DNA from: Hypomesus transpacificus
Lineage: Eukaryota > Chordata > Actinopteri > Osmeriformes > Osmeridae
Assembly: GCF_021917145.1 (NCBI RefSeq)
Contig: NW_025813704.1
Location: forward strand, 197,300 to 261,299
Length of the DNA: 64,000 nt
Direction of reading: 5' to 3'
Shown here: piece by piece, positions 35,608 to 47,400 of the stretch
Numbering within the stretch: the stretch's first letter is position 1
Layout of the letters: each line of letters opens with the position of its first letter
Made by a program: the position numbers and the translations under genes
Notes under the pieces: generated by a model
The model's database searches: none
Told to the model about the DNA's origin: nothing
What the model saw: the letters and a program-made list of their open reading frames with translations, nothing else

Positions 35608-38600
35608 ATGAGAATGGCCAGCTTGTTCCGGGATCGCCGTGCTGTGAAGCATGCAGAACCAGAACCACAAGAACCAGAACCACAAGAACTGGAACCACCA
35701 GAACCAGCCCACCACCCCCCTCCAGAACACCACCACCCCGGCCACGACTACGACCACATGAAGGATAAGTTCATGAACGAACTGGGCAGACTGCCTTGTA
35801 AGTAGCTCTGGGTGTTCAGGCCCATACTGGGCAAGGTCTGAGATAGGATAAAGGACAGCAGATGATGTCACTACGACACTTTATATTGATCTCTTTTGCA
35901 ACGGCGGAGAAGGGGGCATAGTGTATTTTAGTGTATAGTCATTTTTGTGTATACATTAAAGTGTCTTTAATAGGTGTACATTGTGTTATTGTTGTACTGC
36001 TAGGAACTGCAACCAAGACTTTCACCCATTTTTTCACTTGTGTACATGTTTGAGTGACAACTAAAGGATTTGATTGGATTGGGGTTTTGCTGTGTACAAA
36101 TCTCCCTCAAAGCGTTATGGGAGTTTCAAAATCCGGAAATAGACATTTGGAAAGAAAAAGGGGGGAGGTGAGCTATAGCTCAGCGGTGGAACATTGTACT
36201 GCAAATTATGAGGTTGCAGGTTCAAATTTCCCCTTCTCTGGATGTTGCTCTGGGTCAGATACCTGTCTGTGTGGTCTCTTCCCCCCCCCCCCCCCCCCCA
36301 GTACCCATGTGGGCCGTGGGAGCCATCGTGGTGCTGGTGCTGGCCCTGGTCAGCTGCTTCATCTTCTGCTTCTTCAAGAAATGCTTTGGCAAGAAGAAGA
36401 AACCGAAAAAGACCCGGGAGAGGAAGGGCGGCCGGCGGAGGAGAGGAGACAAGGAGGGAGAAGGAGAGGGGGGAGAGAAGGTAGGACAAGGAGGGAGAAG
36501 GAGAGGGGGGAGAGAAGGTAGGACAAGGAGGGAGAAGGAGAGGGGGGAGAGAAGGTAGGACAAGGAGGGAGAAGGAGAGGGGGGAGAGGAGGTAGGACAA
36601 GGAAGGAGAAGGAGAGGGGGGAGAGGAGGTAGGACAAGGAATTCAGGACATTGAAAACGTTAATGGATAAAATAAATGTTTTGATAGTAGCAGACAGAAA
36701 TGTAAATATTCTGTGTGGAACGCAGGAGGGTGAGGAGAAGAAGGAAGGAGAAGGAGAGGAGAAGGAGCAGGAGAAGCTGGGGAAACTGGAGTTCTCCCTG
36801 GACTACAACTTCACAGACGCCCAGGTCAGTTCCTTTTACAGGACGGTCCTCTCCTCTTTCTCACCGTTCTCTGGTCGACAGATGTTACAGAGGAAATCAA
36901 ACGATCACTAGGTGGTGTGATACCGTTCACTACAGTACCATCTAGCCTCACTCTTCTACCTATACCTCCCTCACTCACCCTTAATTTCTCTTCTTCCCCC
37001 ACCCCCATCTTCTTTCCTGTCTCCCTCTCCCTCCCTCCCTCCCTCCCTCCCTCCCTCCCTCCCTCCCTCCCTCCCTCCCTCCCTCCCTCCCTCCCTCCCA
37101 TCTTTCTCCGTCCCTCCACAGCTCATAGTAGGTATCCTCCAGGCCCAGGACCTGGCTGCCATGGACATGGGAGGAACCTCGGACCCTTACGTCAAAGTCT
37201 ACCTGCTGCCAGACAAGAAGAAGAAGTACGAGACTAAAGTCCAGCGCAAGAACCTGTGTCCAGTTTTCAACGAGACCTTCATCTTCAAGGTGTCTGAGTC
37301 GGCTTTCCTCCAACCATCGTGGCTTTGCTTGCTCCGTGTGTCCTGTCTTGTGTTCTGTCCCCCCCGTCTTTCTGTCTCAGGGGGCGGAGTCTGGGTTCAG
37401 GGGGAGGAGTCTGGGTTCAGGGGGCGGAGTCTGGGTTCAGGGGGCGGAGTCTGGGTTCAGGGGGCGGAGTACACCCCATGTTCATCCCACCCTTCCTAGT
37501 ATGTCTCTCCTTCTCTGATATCCGTCCGTCCAGACAAGGTATCCCTCTCAGAAAAACAAAATAAAAAAAAAAGTATATACTCTGCATATAGAGTTTATGT
37601 TGTACACAAGTATCTGTATGTGTCCTTGAGGGTTTCGGTTGGGGCAGTGGCATTGCCTGTAAAAAGGGCTAAACAAATACATTTTGATTTGATATATGTT
37701 GTATTGCAGTTTTGTGCAACAGACAAACCAGTATCTTACGTCAAGAATTGCACCCAAAAACTGATAGTTATGTACATAAAAAGCCACTTCTTGGTACTGG
37801 CGATATGAGCTCCAGGAAAACTACTTTCCTGTTCCAGTCTGCCAGCTGGATCCAGGCCTCATGTCCTCTCTTCTCTGTCCAGATCCCCTACGCAGAGCTG
37901 GGGGGAAAGACCCTGGTGATGCAGGTCTTCGACTTTGACCGTTTCTCCAAGCACGACGTGATCGGGGAGATCAAGATCCCCATGAGCAGCGTGGACCTGG
38001 GCCAGCCCATGCAGCAGTGGAGAGACCTGGAAGGAGGAGAGAAAGAGGAGGTCGGGAAAACGTTCCGTTGTTTTGTTTCGTTGCTAACTTTGTTAGCACA
38101 CTTCTTATTTCTCTGCGCGTCTTTGTTCTTCTTCCCTCAGCAAGAGGTGCTGGGGGATATCTGCATCTCCCTGCGTTATGTTCCTACTGCTGGGAAGCTC
38201 ACTGTCAACATCATGGAGGCTAAGAACCTGAAGAAGATGGATGTTGGCGGCCTGTCAGGTGGGCTGATCTGTTTCCTCAAACTCTGGGTGTGTGGTTGTG
38301 TGTGTGCATGTGTGGTTGTGTGTGTGTGGTTGTGTGTGTGCATGTGTGGTTGTGTGTGTGTGGTTGTGTGTGTGCATGTGTGGTTGTGTGTGGTTTTGTC
38401 TGTGTGGTTGTGTGTGTGTATGGGAGTAGCTTTGCTATTTACTTCCGGCTTGTTCTACCCCCCCGTCTCCAGATCCCTTCGTGAAGGTGGTGCTGCAGCA
38501 GAACGGAAAACGGATCAAGAAGAAAAAGACGACAGTGAAGAAGAACACGCTAAACCCGTACTTCAACGAGAGCTTCAGCTTCGAGATCCCCTTCGAGCAG

Positions 38601-39222
38601 ATACAGGTAGAGCCTTTTCACTTAACTGTGACGACAGGTCACCGTGACGACAGGTCACCGTGACGACAGGTCACCGTGACGACAGGTCACCGTGACGACA
38701 GGTCACCGTGAAGACAGGTCACCGTGACGACAGGTCACCGTGACGACAGGTCACTTAGTGGTGCGCCGGGACAAACAACACTATTCAAAATACTGTTAGA
38801 AAAACACGCCATATTCACTATTTGTACGTCCCTGAGAAGTGAAAGTTAACGCAGTGATGTAGTTATTTAATCCATAGCAATGCCCGCAGTCCAAGGGGTA
38901 TTTGAACCTGCAAACTCGTGATTTGCAGTGAAATGCTCTAAACCACAGAACCTCTTCCCTTACCTCCATTGAAGTTAAGCGATCTACTCTCTCCTCTTTC
39001 TTCGTGTGTCAGAAAGTGCAGGTGGTCATCACAGTGTTCGACTACGACAAACTGGGGAGCAACGATGCTATCGGCAAGACCTTCATGGGGTACGGAGCCA
39101 CAGGGGTCGGCCTCCGCCATTGGTCAGACATGTTGGCCAATCCCAGACGCCCCATCGCCCAGTGGCACACGCTCCAGCTGGAGGAGGAAGTGGACGCAGC
39201 GCTGAAGGTTCCGCCTCGCTGA
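35608..39222 (+). CDS. syt5: Synaptotagmin (syt5-like, syt1/2/5 group)
   Basis: A calcium sensor of secretory and synaptic vesicles. Exons: 35608-35797, 36302-36480, 36726-36824, 37122-37289, 37883-38050, 38141-38258, 38473-38606 and 39013-39222, in phase throughout, giving 421 residues. Order: short luminal N-terminus rich in Pro, Glu and His with [15 protein letters not shown] helix ([15 protein letters not shown]), Cys/Lys-rich juxtamembrane and a charged linker. C2A follows ([10 protein letters not shown]; calcium Asp in [10 protein letters not shown] and [10 protein letters not shown]), then C2B ([29 protein letters not shown] and DYDKLGSND) and the C-terminal [20 protein letters not shown]. 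All the usual calcium-binding aspartates are present in both C2 domains. The sequence is close to syt1 and syt2 as well; syt5 is chosen because human SYT5 adjoins PTPRH. ATG 35614 is an alternative start. Exon 36302-36480 ends inside a 37-bp repeat that copies its own donor. Confidence 0.9.
36173..36262 (+). mobile_element. tRNA-derived SINE head in syt5 intron 1
   Basis: An A-box-like gagctatagctcagcggtgg and a B-box-like ggttgcaggttcaaat are spaced as in a tRNA, followed by ttccccttctctgg. Similar sequence in reverse lies at 38875-38965, so this is a repeat family rather than a tRNA gene. Confidence 0.6.
36448..36632 (+). repeat. 37-bp tandem repeat spanning a syt5 splice donor
   Basis: The end of exon 36302-36480 and its donor (GAGAAG|GTAGGA) are repeated. 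Identical or near-identical GT positions follow at 36518, 36555, 36592 and 36629. The unit is gtaggacaaggagggagaag followed by gagaggggggagagaag (37 bp, not a multiple of three). Confidence 0.95.
37020..37099. repeat. (CCCT)n microsatellite
   Basis: About 20 CCCT units stand just before the splice acceptor of the C2A exon (acceptor AG at 37120-37121). Confidence 0.95.
37380..37470. repeat. 20-bp tandem repeat, 4.5 copies
   Basis: The unit ggggcggagtctgggttcag lies in the syt5 intron after the C2A exon, starting about 90 bp after the donor. Confidence 0.95.
38285..38425. repeat. (GT)n-rich minisatellite
   Basis: gtgtgcatgtgtggttgtgt units occupy a syt5 intron; non-coding. Confidence 0.9.
38626..38755. 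repeat. 16-bp tandem repeat with AGGTCA half-sites, 8 copies
   Basis: The unit gtgacgacaggtcacc lies in the syt5 intron immediately after the C2B exon donor (38606). Each unit carries AGGTCA. Consecutive units form AGGTCAccgTGACGA, an inverted repeat with a 3-base spacer. Confidence 0.95.
38875..38965 (-). mobile_element. tRNA-derived SINE head, minus orientation
   Basis: Read on the minus strand it has gaggttctgtggtttagagc and gcaggttcaaataccccttg, matching the layout of the element at 36173-36262. It sits in the last syt5 intron. Confidence 0.55.
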
Positions 39223-41298
39223 AACACAAGAACATTTTGTGTTATTATTTATGTACTTTTAGGCCATTTTGGTCTGTTTTTTTCTTCTTCAGTATGTATG
39301 TACGGTATATAAATGTAACTTTCTTTGTGTTATAAGTTGTTATTTGTCAGGTCATGTAGTTGTCCATCTGAGAGCGTGTGCTTGTTATTTTTTATTTGTC
39401 TGTTCGTGAATTCAGTTGATTGTTTTTCTTTTCCTTTTTACATTTTTCATTTAGTTGAGATATTTTTGTTGCATGTACTATATTTAATTAGACATGTAGC
39501 ATAATCCTTAGATTTTATTAAATCTACATTTGCAATCAGATGAAAGATTTATAGACTATTCTTAGACAGATAAAGTGGGGCAGTGATGTGGTTCAGCCTC
39601 TTGGTCTCCAGGGAACCCAACCTTAATGTGACCCTATTTACAGTTAGTTATTTGCATCCTCCTGCACAGGTACGTTCCTGTATTTGGGTCGGCCCTCCGC
39701 TTTTGTTTGACTGCCAGAGGAAAACAAAGAGGGAAATTAAAATCAAGCAAAAACAACTCGCCCATTTTTTTGGTTATTGTATTCAAATCTACCTTTAAGC
39801 GAGAGGGGGGAGACATGGATGGAGAGAGGAGGGGGGAGACATGGAGGGAGAGGAGGAGGGAGACATGGAGGGAGAGAGGAGGGGGGAGACATGGAGGGAG
39901 AGAGGAGGCAGACATGGAGGGAGGGAGGAGGGGGGAGACATGGAGGGAGAGAGGAGGGGGGAGACATGAAGGGAGAGGGGAGGCAGACATGGAGGGAGGG
40001 AGGGAGGAGGGAGACATGGAGGGAGAGAGGAGGGGGGAGACATGGAGGGAGAGGAGGAGGGAGACATGGAGGGAGAGAGGAGGGGGGAGACATGGAGGGA
40101 GAGAGGAGGGGGGAGACATGGAGGGAGAGGAGGGAGGGAGACATGGAGGGAGAGAGGAGGGGGGAGACATGGAGGGAGAGGAGGGAGGGAGACATGGAGG
40201 GAGAGGAGGGAGGAGACATGGAGGGAGAGAGGAGGGGGGAGACATGGAGGGAGAGGAGGAGGGGGGAGACATGGAGGGAGAGGAGGTGGGAGACATGGAG
40301 GGAGAGGAGGGAGGAGACATGGAGGGAGAGGAGGGGGGAGACATGGAGGGAGAGGAGGGAGGGAGACATGGAGGGAGAGGAGGAGGGGGGAGACATGGAG
40401 GGAGAGGAGGTGGGAGACATGGAGGGAGAGGAGGGAGGAGACATGGAGGGAGAGGAGGGAGGAGACATGGAGGGAGAGGAGGGAGGAGACATGGAGGGAG
40501 AGAGGAGGGGGGAGACATGGAGGGAGAGGAGGGAGGAGACATGGAGGGAGAGGAGGAGGGAGACATGGAGGGAGAGGAGGGAGGAGACATGAAGGGAGAG
40601 AGGAGGGAGACATGGAGGGAGGGAGGAGGGGGGAGACATGGAGGGAGAGAGGAGGGGGGAGACATGGAGGGAGAGGAGGTGGGAGACATGGAGGGAGAGG
40701 AGGAGGGGGGAGACATGGAGGGAGAGAGGAGGGGGGAGACATGGAGGGAGAGAGGAGGGAGACATGGAGGGAGAGAGGAGGAGGTAGACATGGAGGGAGA
40801 GGAGGGAGGGAGACAATAACATATACTCTTCTGACTGAGAACATAATGTAAATTTCGCGACACCTGGGGGTAAATGTGTAACAAATGATTACAGAGTCAA
40901 ATGTATACACTGAACATCATTTGCATGGTTCTCTGGAAATAGCAGGAGGTTCATGAACAACGTTATCCATCCCAGTCTGCTGTGAACATCCCCACGCTCA
41001 CGTCTCTCCTCAGGTAAGGTGCATTTAAGGACACTTATTGTCACCTGTACATTCCTCACATATCTGCTCCTTCTTCATAGTATAGGTCCTAGATGGATTG
41101 TCTTCCCAAAAGCTTTGTTAGACTTAATATCGGTATTGAATGAACTTAGTCAAACACAATAATTCCATTCATAATATATTTGTATCAGTTCAGTTATTAT
41201 GTATGTATGAATCTTCAGCAATTATGAAGTTAGAATTGTGTTCATATGTGTGTCTGGGTATACAATATTTAACTAATTGTGTGTGTGTGTATAAATAT
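39223..41298. other. syt5 3' UTR, then minisatellite and AT-rich DNA
   Basis: About 500 bp of AT-rich sequence after the syt5 stop is probably its 3' UTR. The remainder holds the 39.8-40.8 kb minisatellite and unremarkable AT-rich DNA. No coding region is supported. A 5' exon of the lectin gene could lie in 40.9-41.3 kb. Confidence 0.6.
39805..40815. repeat. Purine-rich minisatellite (gacatggagggagaggagg)
   Basis: About 37 copies of a 24-32 bp unit, gacatggagggagag plus a variable gagg/ggggga block. It gives very long open frames on both strands (over 350 codons) that are artefacts of the repeat. Confidence 0.97.
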
Positions 41299-41730
41299 TA
41301 GGGGTGTAACAATATATTGTGGAACAACATATCTTAATACAACATTTTTACAATATGTATCGTAGAATTATGGCAATATTTTTACAATATGACGTCCGTT
41401 TGAACCTATTTGTTGAGCTACCAGTGTGCAACCTGCTCTGCACCTGCATCATGCGTGCATTCACAGAAATAGCTTGAACTGAGTAAACAAAATTGTATGC
41501 ACAACAAAGAAAATTCTTGAAAATGTTTAATGTTTTGGAAATTAATCTGTTAATTGAATTTCAGTTTCATTTAAAATGTTGTTTAAAATATTGTGATATG
41601 TATTGTATCGTACACCCAGTATCATGATACGTATTGTATCGTATACCCACTATCGTGATACATATTGTATCGTACACCCAGTATTGTGATACGTATTGTA
41701 TCGTGATCTGAGTGTATCGTTACACCCCTT
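41299..41730. mobile_element. hAT-like MITE with terminal inverted repeats
   Basis: The left end is taggggtgtaacaatata. The right end read in reverse is aaggggtgtaacgatac. The flanks ataaatat (41291-41298) and gtaaatat (41731-41738) match in 7 of 8 bases, as expected of an old 8-bp target-site duplication. The interior has about 3.5 copies of a 31-bp unit starting gtattgtatcgtacacccag. No coding capacity. Confidence 0.75.
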
Positions 41731-41766
41731 GTAAATATGTGTGTGCGTGTATCTGTGTGTGTGTAG

Positions 41767-42756
41767 ATGAGAGCCATGCAGCGCAGAGTCTCATCTGTTG
41801 CCCTGCTCCTTGGTAAGAGTCTTTCAAGTCATCAGTCTAGTCAACACACTTCCTACAACCTTCCAGCCTCTCCAGCTCAGAACAAACTCAGTCATGAGAT
41901 GATTATGTGTTTGCAGAGTTCTGGGTGCTCTCTGCCTGTGCACTCCATCAGTATCATCAGGTCACAATTCTGCTGAATTGGTCTGATGCCCAGAGCTACT
42001 GTAGAGAGCACTTTGTTGACCTGGCGACCTTAGACAGCATGGAAGACATGCAGGGTCTGAATGAGCAGATGAAAGACCAGATACTTCCTGGATCATGGCT
42101 TCGGCTAGGATTGAAAAGAGACAGTAATGGCAGCAGCTGGAAGTGGTCGGACCAATCAACATCCTCCTTCAGCTACTGGGGGAGTGGCCAACCATATGAT
42201 CGCTCTGGCTGGGACTGTGTCAACATAGTGTGGTCTATCAGTGATTCAGGGCTGTTGTACGCACAGACGTGTTCTGCAAAAATGTATTTTCTTTGCCACA
42301 ACGGTGAGTGAGACTTATAATATATATAATATTGCATAATCTACCAATAATGTCCGACTGTGTCATAATGGCTAATTTACCCCAGGGAACATTGATATGA
42401 AACCTACTAAGGTGAAGCTGGTGGGGAGAGTGGAACTGGTTCCTAATTCACCTTCGGACTTAGAGGATCCTGCCATGCGGACTCCATCTTGCAGCAAGTG
42501 AGTGTCTCTCTGTGTGAGGGAGGGCAGTCCTCTGACTGTACATGATGTGTAGTCAAAGTCTCAGTCATTACAGACAACCAGCAGTTACACCCTAGAACCA
42601 TGTAAGGATTGTTATTGCAGTAAGAATACCCTTTACAGATGACAGTGACAGGTTGGTCACTGTCAAAACACATACTGATCCAAGACTAGTTCAGTGTTCT
42701 ACAATACACCCCATAATGTGGTGTAACCATGACAGTGTGACTGTGCCCCCAGATGA
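41767..42756 (+). CDS. C-type-lectin-like secreted protein, single CTLD
   Basis: Four exons: 41767-41812, 41917-42303, 42386-42497 and 42753-42756, phases consistent, 182 residues. The start follows a splice acceptor (TGTGTGTGTAG) directly, so an upstream non-coding exon exists. An N-terminal hydrophobic stretch (SVALLL then FWVLSACA) suggests a signal peptide. One CTLD follows: LLNWSDAQSYCREHFVDLAT, WLRLGLKRDSNGSSWKWSD, GQPYDRSGWDCVNI and CSAKMYFLC. The four core cysteines are present. The usual QPD/EPN sugar motif reads QPY and the WND motif is absent, so calcium-dependent sugar binding is doubtful. The third exon adds a short tail, and the last contributes only A plus a TGA stop. It resembles the CTLDs of the fish CLEC20A / mannose-receptor-like group, but exact orthology is unknown. 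AATAAA at 43167-43172 may end it. Confidence 0.85.
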
Positions 42757-44475
42757 AGGGAGCTGGGAGGATCCCAGAGCACAGCACGCTGAGATGGAAG
42801 AAGCAGAAGGATGGGAAGGTTTTCCACAAGAAGGAGGGAGGAAGAGGAGACACGTGTCACTAACAAGTCATATTTTTGAGCTTGGCCATGGAAGCTCAAC
42901 CATCTTGAAGCAGGCGAGCTAAACTGTAGCTTTGTATTTGTGGTTATGGCATTTCTTGTGTTCATTACAATTTGAACTCTTGTTTTCTGAAGTTTTTCAA
43001 TGTTGGTTGACAGGAGATTTCTGCAACATAAGCCAATTGCCAAGGAAAATATGACTAAGGATAGTTTGAACTTTTTATTGAAACAAAAATATTTACGTTT
43101 TTGTGTTGTTTCACGCAACAAAAAAATGCAGATGATAAAAACGTGCTGGTCTGAAGAACAAACTAAAATAAATTATGAAAACAGTCGCCATAGTAACTGG
43201 CCTTTCATCCATTAGGTTATTACAGGAAAGATTTAATTAACACGTCATTTTACATAATATAATATTTTGTTTTGTAGAAAATCGCTACTTAACAAATGTA
43301 AGATCATCCACTGTATACAGCATCTCCAGACTCAACACACAACATTCCCTAACACATCCTGTTCAAAATGTTAAAATATCAGCTTGCATCGTTTCCATAA
43401 CACAGAAGTAACATAGCTGGGACACAAAGCACTCAGTCGTGACCTGACAGAATGTGCGGTTTGTAGTGAAGAGGTTCAGCAAGTCCTCACCACAGGACTC
43501 AAGAAGTTCAAAAACAGAATATGAAGAGTTATATAAAAGATTAATTAAAATGACATTTATAATTCAATGATTTGTTTATCTATGTATTCATAACACAAGT
43601 TTATAGTTAAATAAGCAGGATCTTTAGTGGGCTCTGTTAGCAGTGCAGTCACCCCCCCAGACAACATGAAGCCTGGATGCTTCAGCTATCCCTGTGCAGT
43701 AACCCCCCAGACAACATGAAGCTAACATTCTCCACAACAAATAAATACCACAGTACAATCATGTGATTAAGAGGTCAACATCAATATGAAAGACCTTGGG
43801 AACTTCAAGGTTGAGAAGTACGTGTTTTATAGTGGCTGACAAGATGGAGTAATGGAATAAGGAGTAAGGAGAATGACTTGCTTGTTGATCAGAGCGGAAC
43901 ATGCGTCGCCTTGGTAACTATTGTTTCTAATCACTGCTGTGTGGAGCGTTCCGGAGAGGGTCACCTGATTTCCGCTCAGATAACTTTCCCCAAATATTTT
44001 TTACAAGCTGGGGTACTGGGCATCAAACAGCATTATGAAAATAGGAATGGTAAATATAGTTTGCTGACAGATTATCAATCCCTCCCAAAGACTCGGTTGG
44101 TATGATGAGAAACTGGCCACTGAAATCAAGTCCAAGTTTGAAAGTATAGGCGATAGTACAGAGTCGTACATGGCACATTTAGAGACGTAACTGTATATCT
44201 ATACATACAACAATATCCTTCTTTAAACATCCTATATTAAATCCATCCATTAAACGTTGAATCCAATATAGACTTTTTTCATCAAATGTGTAATATGTTA
44301 GACAGAGGACAGTCTGCTCCCACAGTCTGCTCCCACAGTAACAAACATCTACACTTTCAAACTAAATGACCTTTAAAACCTCATTATGCTATCCAGACCC
44401 TCCTCCACCTGACACACACCACCTCACTGGACTTCCTGGTTCCCTCTCCTCGTCCCTCTTCTTCCTGGCTCTCCT
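42757..44475. other. Convergent 3' UTRs of the lectin gene and cpt1
   Basis: No coding region is seen. The left part (to about 43180) is lectin 3' UTR. TTTATT at 43074-43079 is an AATAAA on the minus strand and could serve cpt1, so the two transcripts may overlap at their ends. Confidence 0.5.
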
Positions 44476-47400
44476 CTACAGCTCCTTCTTGGCCTGGCCC
44501 AGCGAAGCCTCCTGCTGGCTCCGCCCCTCCCTGTCCTCCTGCTGGCTCCTCCCCTCCCTGTCCTCCTGCTGGCTCCGCCCCTCCCTGTCCTCATGCTGGC
44601 TCCGCCCCTCCCTGTCCTCATGCTGGCTCCTCCCCTCCCTGTCCTCATGCTGGCTCCTCCCCTCCCTGTCCCCCTGCTGGCTCCTCCCCCCCCTGGCCTC
44701 CTGCTGGCTCCTCCCCTCCCTGGCCTCCTGCTGGCTCCTCCCCTCCCTGGCTTTCTGCTGGCTCCTCCCAGTTCTAGAAGGTTCTCTTTGGTCTGGGGAC
44801 AGCAGCTGCAGCAGGTCCATCAGGGCTCGTTTGATCTGAGCTCCAAACTTATGAGAGTCCTGATGGAAAGGAACACACGTACACTGAACAGCCGGGAACT
44901 TAACACTGTCTAGTTAACTTCATAAATGACTTCTTCAAGAGTATTCTTAGGTATGCACAGTCTGAGTGTGTGTGTGTGTGTGTGTGGGGGGGTCTACTCA
45001 CAGTTTGAGGGCAGGAGTGCTTGCAGGAGATGTGGAAGTTGATCATGCCCTCTCCCACAATGATGTAAGACACGCCGTAGCCATCATCTGCCACCTGAAG
45101 AGAGGAGCACGTCGTCATGACTACACAGGTGGGGCTTCGTGGTTGTCATGACTACACAGACAGGGGTCAGAGGGCAGGCTGGTACTGACCGGGCCAAAGC
45201 CGCCTCCACAGGAGATGTACTCTGGATGGTTGACCATGTCGAACAGCTCCACCTGCTGGACGGGAGTCTGGCTGGTGGACAGACGCCACGGCTCTGATAG
45301 CACCTGAAGCACACAGACACAGGAGAGAGAGAGAGGTGAGGACAGAGGAGAGGTTAGGACAGAGGAGAGGTTAGGAGAGGACAGAGGAGAGGTGAGGACA
45401 GAGGAGAGGTGAGGACAGAGGAGAGGTGAGGACAGAGGAGGGGTTAGGACAGAGGAAAGGTGAGGACAGAGGAGAGGTGAGGACAGAGGAGGGGTTAGGA
45501 CAGAGGAGAGGTGAGGACAGGTGAGGACAGAGGAGAGGTGAGGACAGAGGAGGGGTTAGGACAGAGGAGAGGTGAGGACAGAGGAGAGGTGAGGACAGAG
45601 GAGGGGTTAGGATGGGGCCAAACCTGGTTAAGGAAGGGAGAGTCCACCCCCAGGTACTTTGACACCACATAGAGGCAGAAGAGGTGGCGGTCGATGCCAG
45701 CGCCCGTCATGGCCAGGCGGTACAGGTTCTGGTGCTTCTCTGCTGCCGCACGGAGCAGCCTCCTGCACACCTCCGCCCCCTGGTGGATGAGGACGAGAAG
45801 GAGAGAGTAAGAAGAGGAGAGAAAGAGGAAGGAGATAGGAGAGTAAAGGAAGAGGGCAAGAAGTTCTGATGTGACGTCCAGTTTTCAAGCAGGGTGGATT
45901 ATGTCTCATATAAAGGGAGGATTTTATGTCTAAATGAAAGTGACGCTTAACACGAACCTATGAAGAGTAGGGTTGTTTGTTTAACTGTACCTCTCCTCCC
46001 TCCAGCGCCTTGACGAAGGCACAGCCCTCGCTGGAGCAGGAGCGCACAGTCTCTGTGCGGCCCTCCCTGAAGAGACGGGTCATGGAGGCCTCGTAGGTCA
46101 GACAGAACATCCCCCGATCCTGGGAGGGAGGGAAGGAAGAGGTGGGGGAGGGGGAAGTATTTAGTATATATGTATATATATATATATATATATATGGTGT
46201 GTGTGTGTGTGAGAGAGGGTATTCACCCTGTAGTAGGCCAGCTGCAGAGCCAGTTGGATGAAGGCGTCAGGGCTGATCCTGCACTTCTTCATCCTGCCCT
46301 TCCCAAACTCCTGGTAGGAGAACACGTGGAAGTCCACGTCATCAGCCAGAGCCTGCGCAACCTCCAGAGACCTGCTCACCTGCTCCTGGCACTGGGACAC
46401 ACACACACTCAGTACAGCAGCCAAGAAGAGGTGGAGACAGGCAGACAGGCTGACGGCTAGACAGGCAGACGGCTAGACAGGCAGACAGCTAGACAGGCAG
46501 ACAGGCAGACAGGCAGACAGGCAGACAGCTAGACAGGCAGACAGCTAGACAGGCAGCTAGACAGGCAGCTAGACAGGCAGCTAGACCGGCAGCTAGACAG
46601 GCAGACAGCTAGACAGGCAGACAGCTAGACAGGCAGCTGACCTGTGTGGAGATGTCCCAGGTGAGTCTCTGGGGAGGGGGTATAGACTGGTTCACTTCTC
46701 CTTTGCAGTGGCCCTCCTCGTTGTAGCCCAGCTGGAAACTGTCTGTGGCCAGCGCATACTGGACACACACACACACAGTCAGGTACACTGACAGCCATGA
46801 TTATGCCTCAAAATGACCAATAGCGGGCCTGTATGGTGGTGATCTGACATGTTTGGACCAATCCCAGCAGGGGGTCTTACCTCCCACAGGTGAGCCACCA
46901 CGGGGGCGTCGGCCCAGGAGTGCTCCGCGTTCAGCCCGTTCTTCCCGTTCTTGTAGATCACCACGGAGAACGACTTGTCAAACCACCTGGCAGGAACCAC
47001 GGCAACCACAGATCAGTAACCACAGCAACAACAATCTCATTAGCATCAACAACCTCATCAACATTAACAATATTATCAGTATCAACAACTACAAATGTAT
47101 CTTTCTGAAAGCCTTCTGATGGTATTGACTGTTGGGTAGAGAAGGCATCTGCTAACTGTGGTTTGTGGCGTTCTAAACACGAGTGTTGCCAACAGGGACG
47201 TTGTAGAGTGTCCTCTGGTGGACAAACTATGCAACGCCAACACTCATAACATGGTTGAAGGGTGTTTTGTCCGCTTTTTTAAATATGAAGTTATCAGGCA
47301 TTATAAATGCAGATACTGAAAATGCCTGATATCGGTCAGGCTCTAAAACCCACACTTACAGATACATTTAGTAATTTTTTATTAACGCTAGTGGCTAGCT

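Noticed and set aside
36173-36262. A genuine tRNA gene in syt5 intron 1
   Set aside because: The arms do not close properly, and a related reversed copy exists at 38875-38965, so it is a SINE head.
39634-40910. Open frames of 260-416 codons on both strands
   Set aside because: They exist only because the purine-rich minisatellite at 39.8-40.8 kb lacks stops; there is no domain, no splice logic, and frames overlap on both strands.
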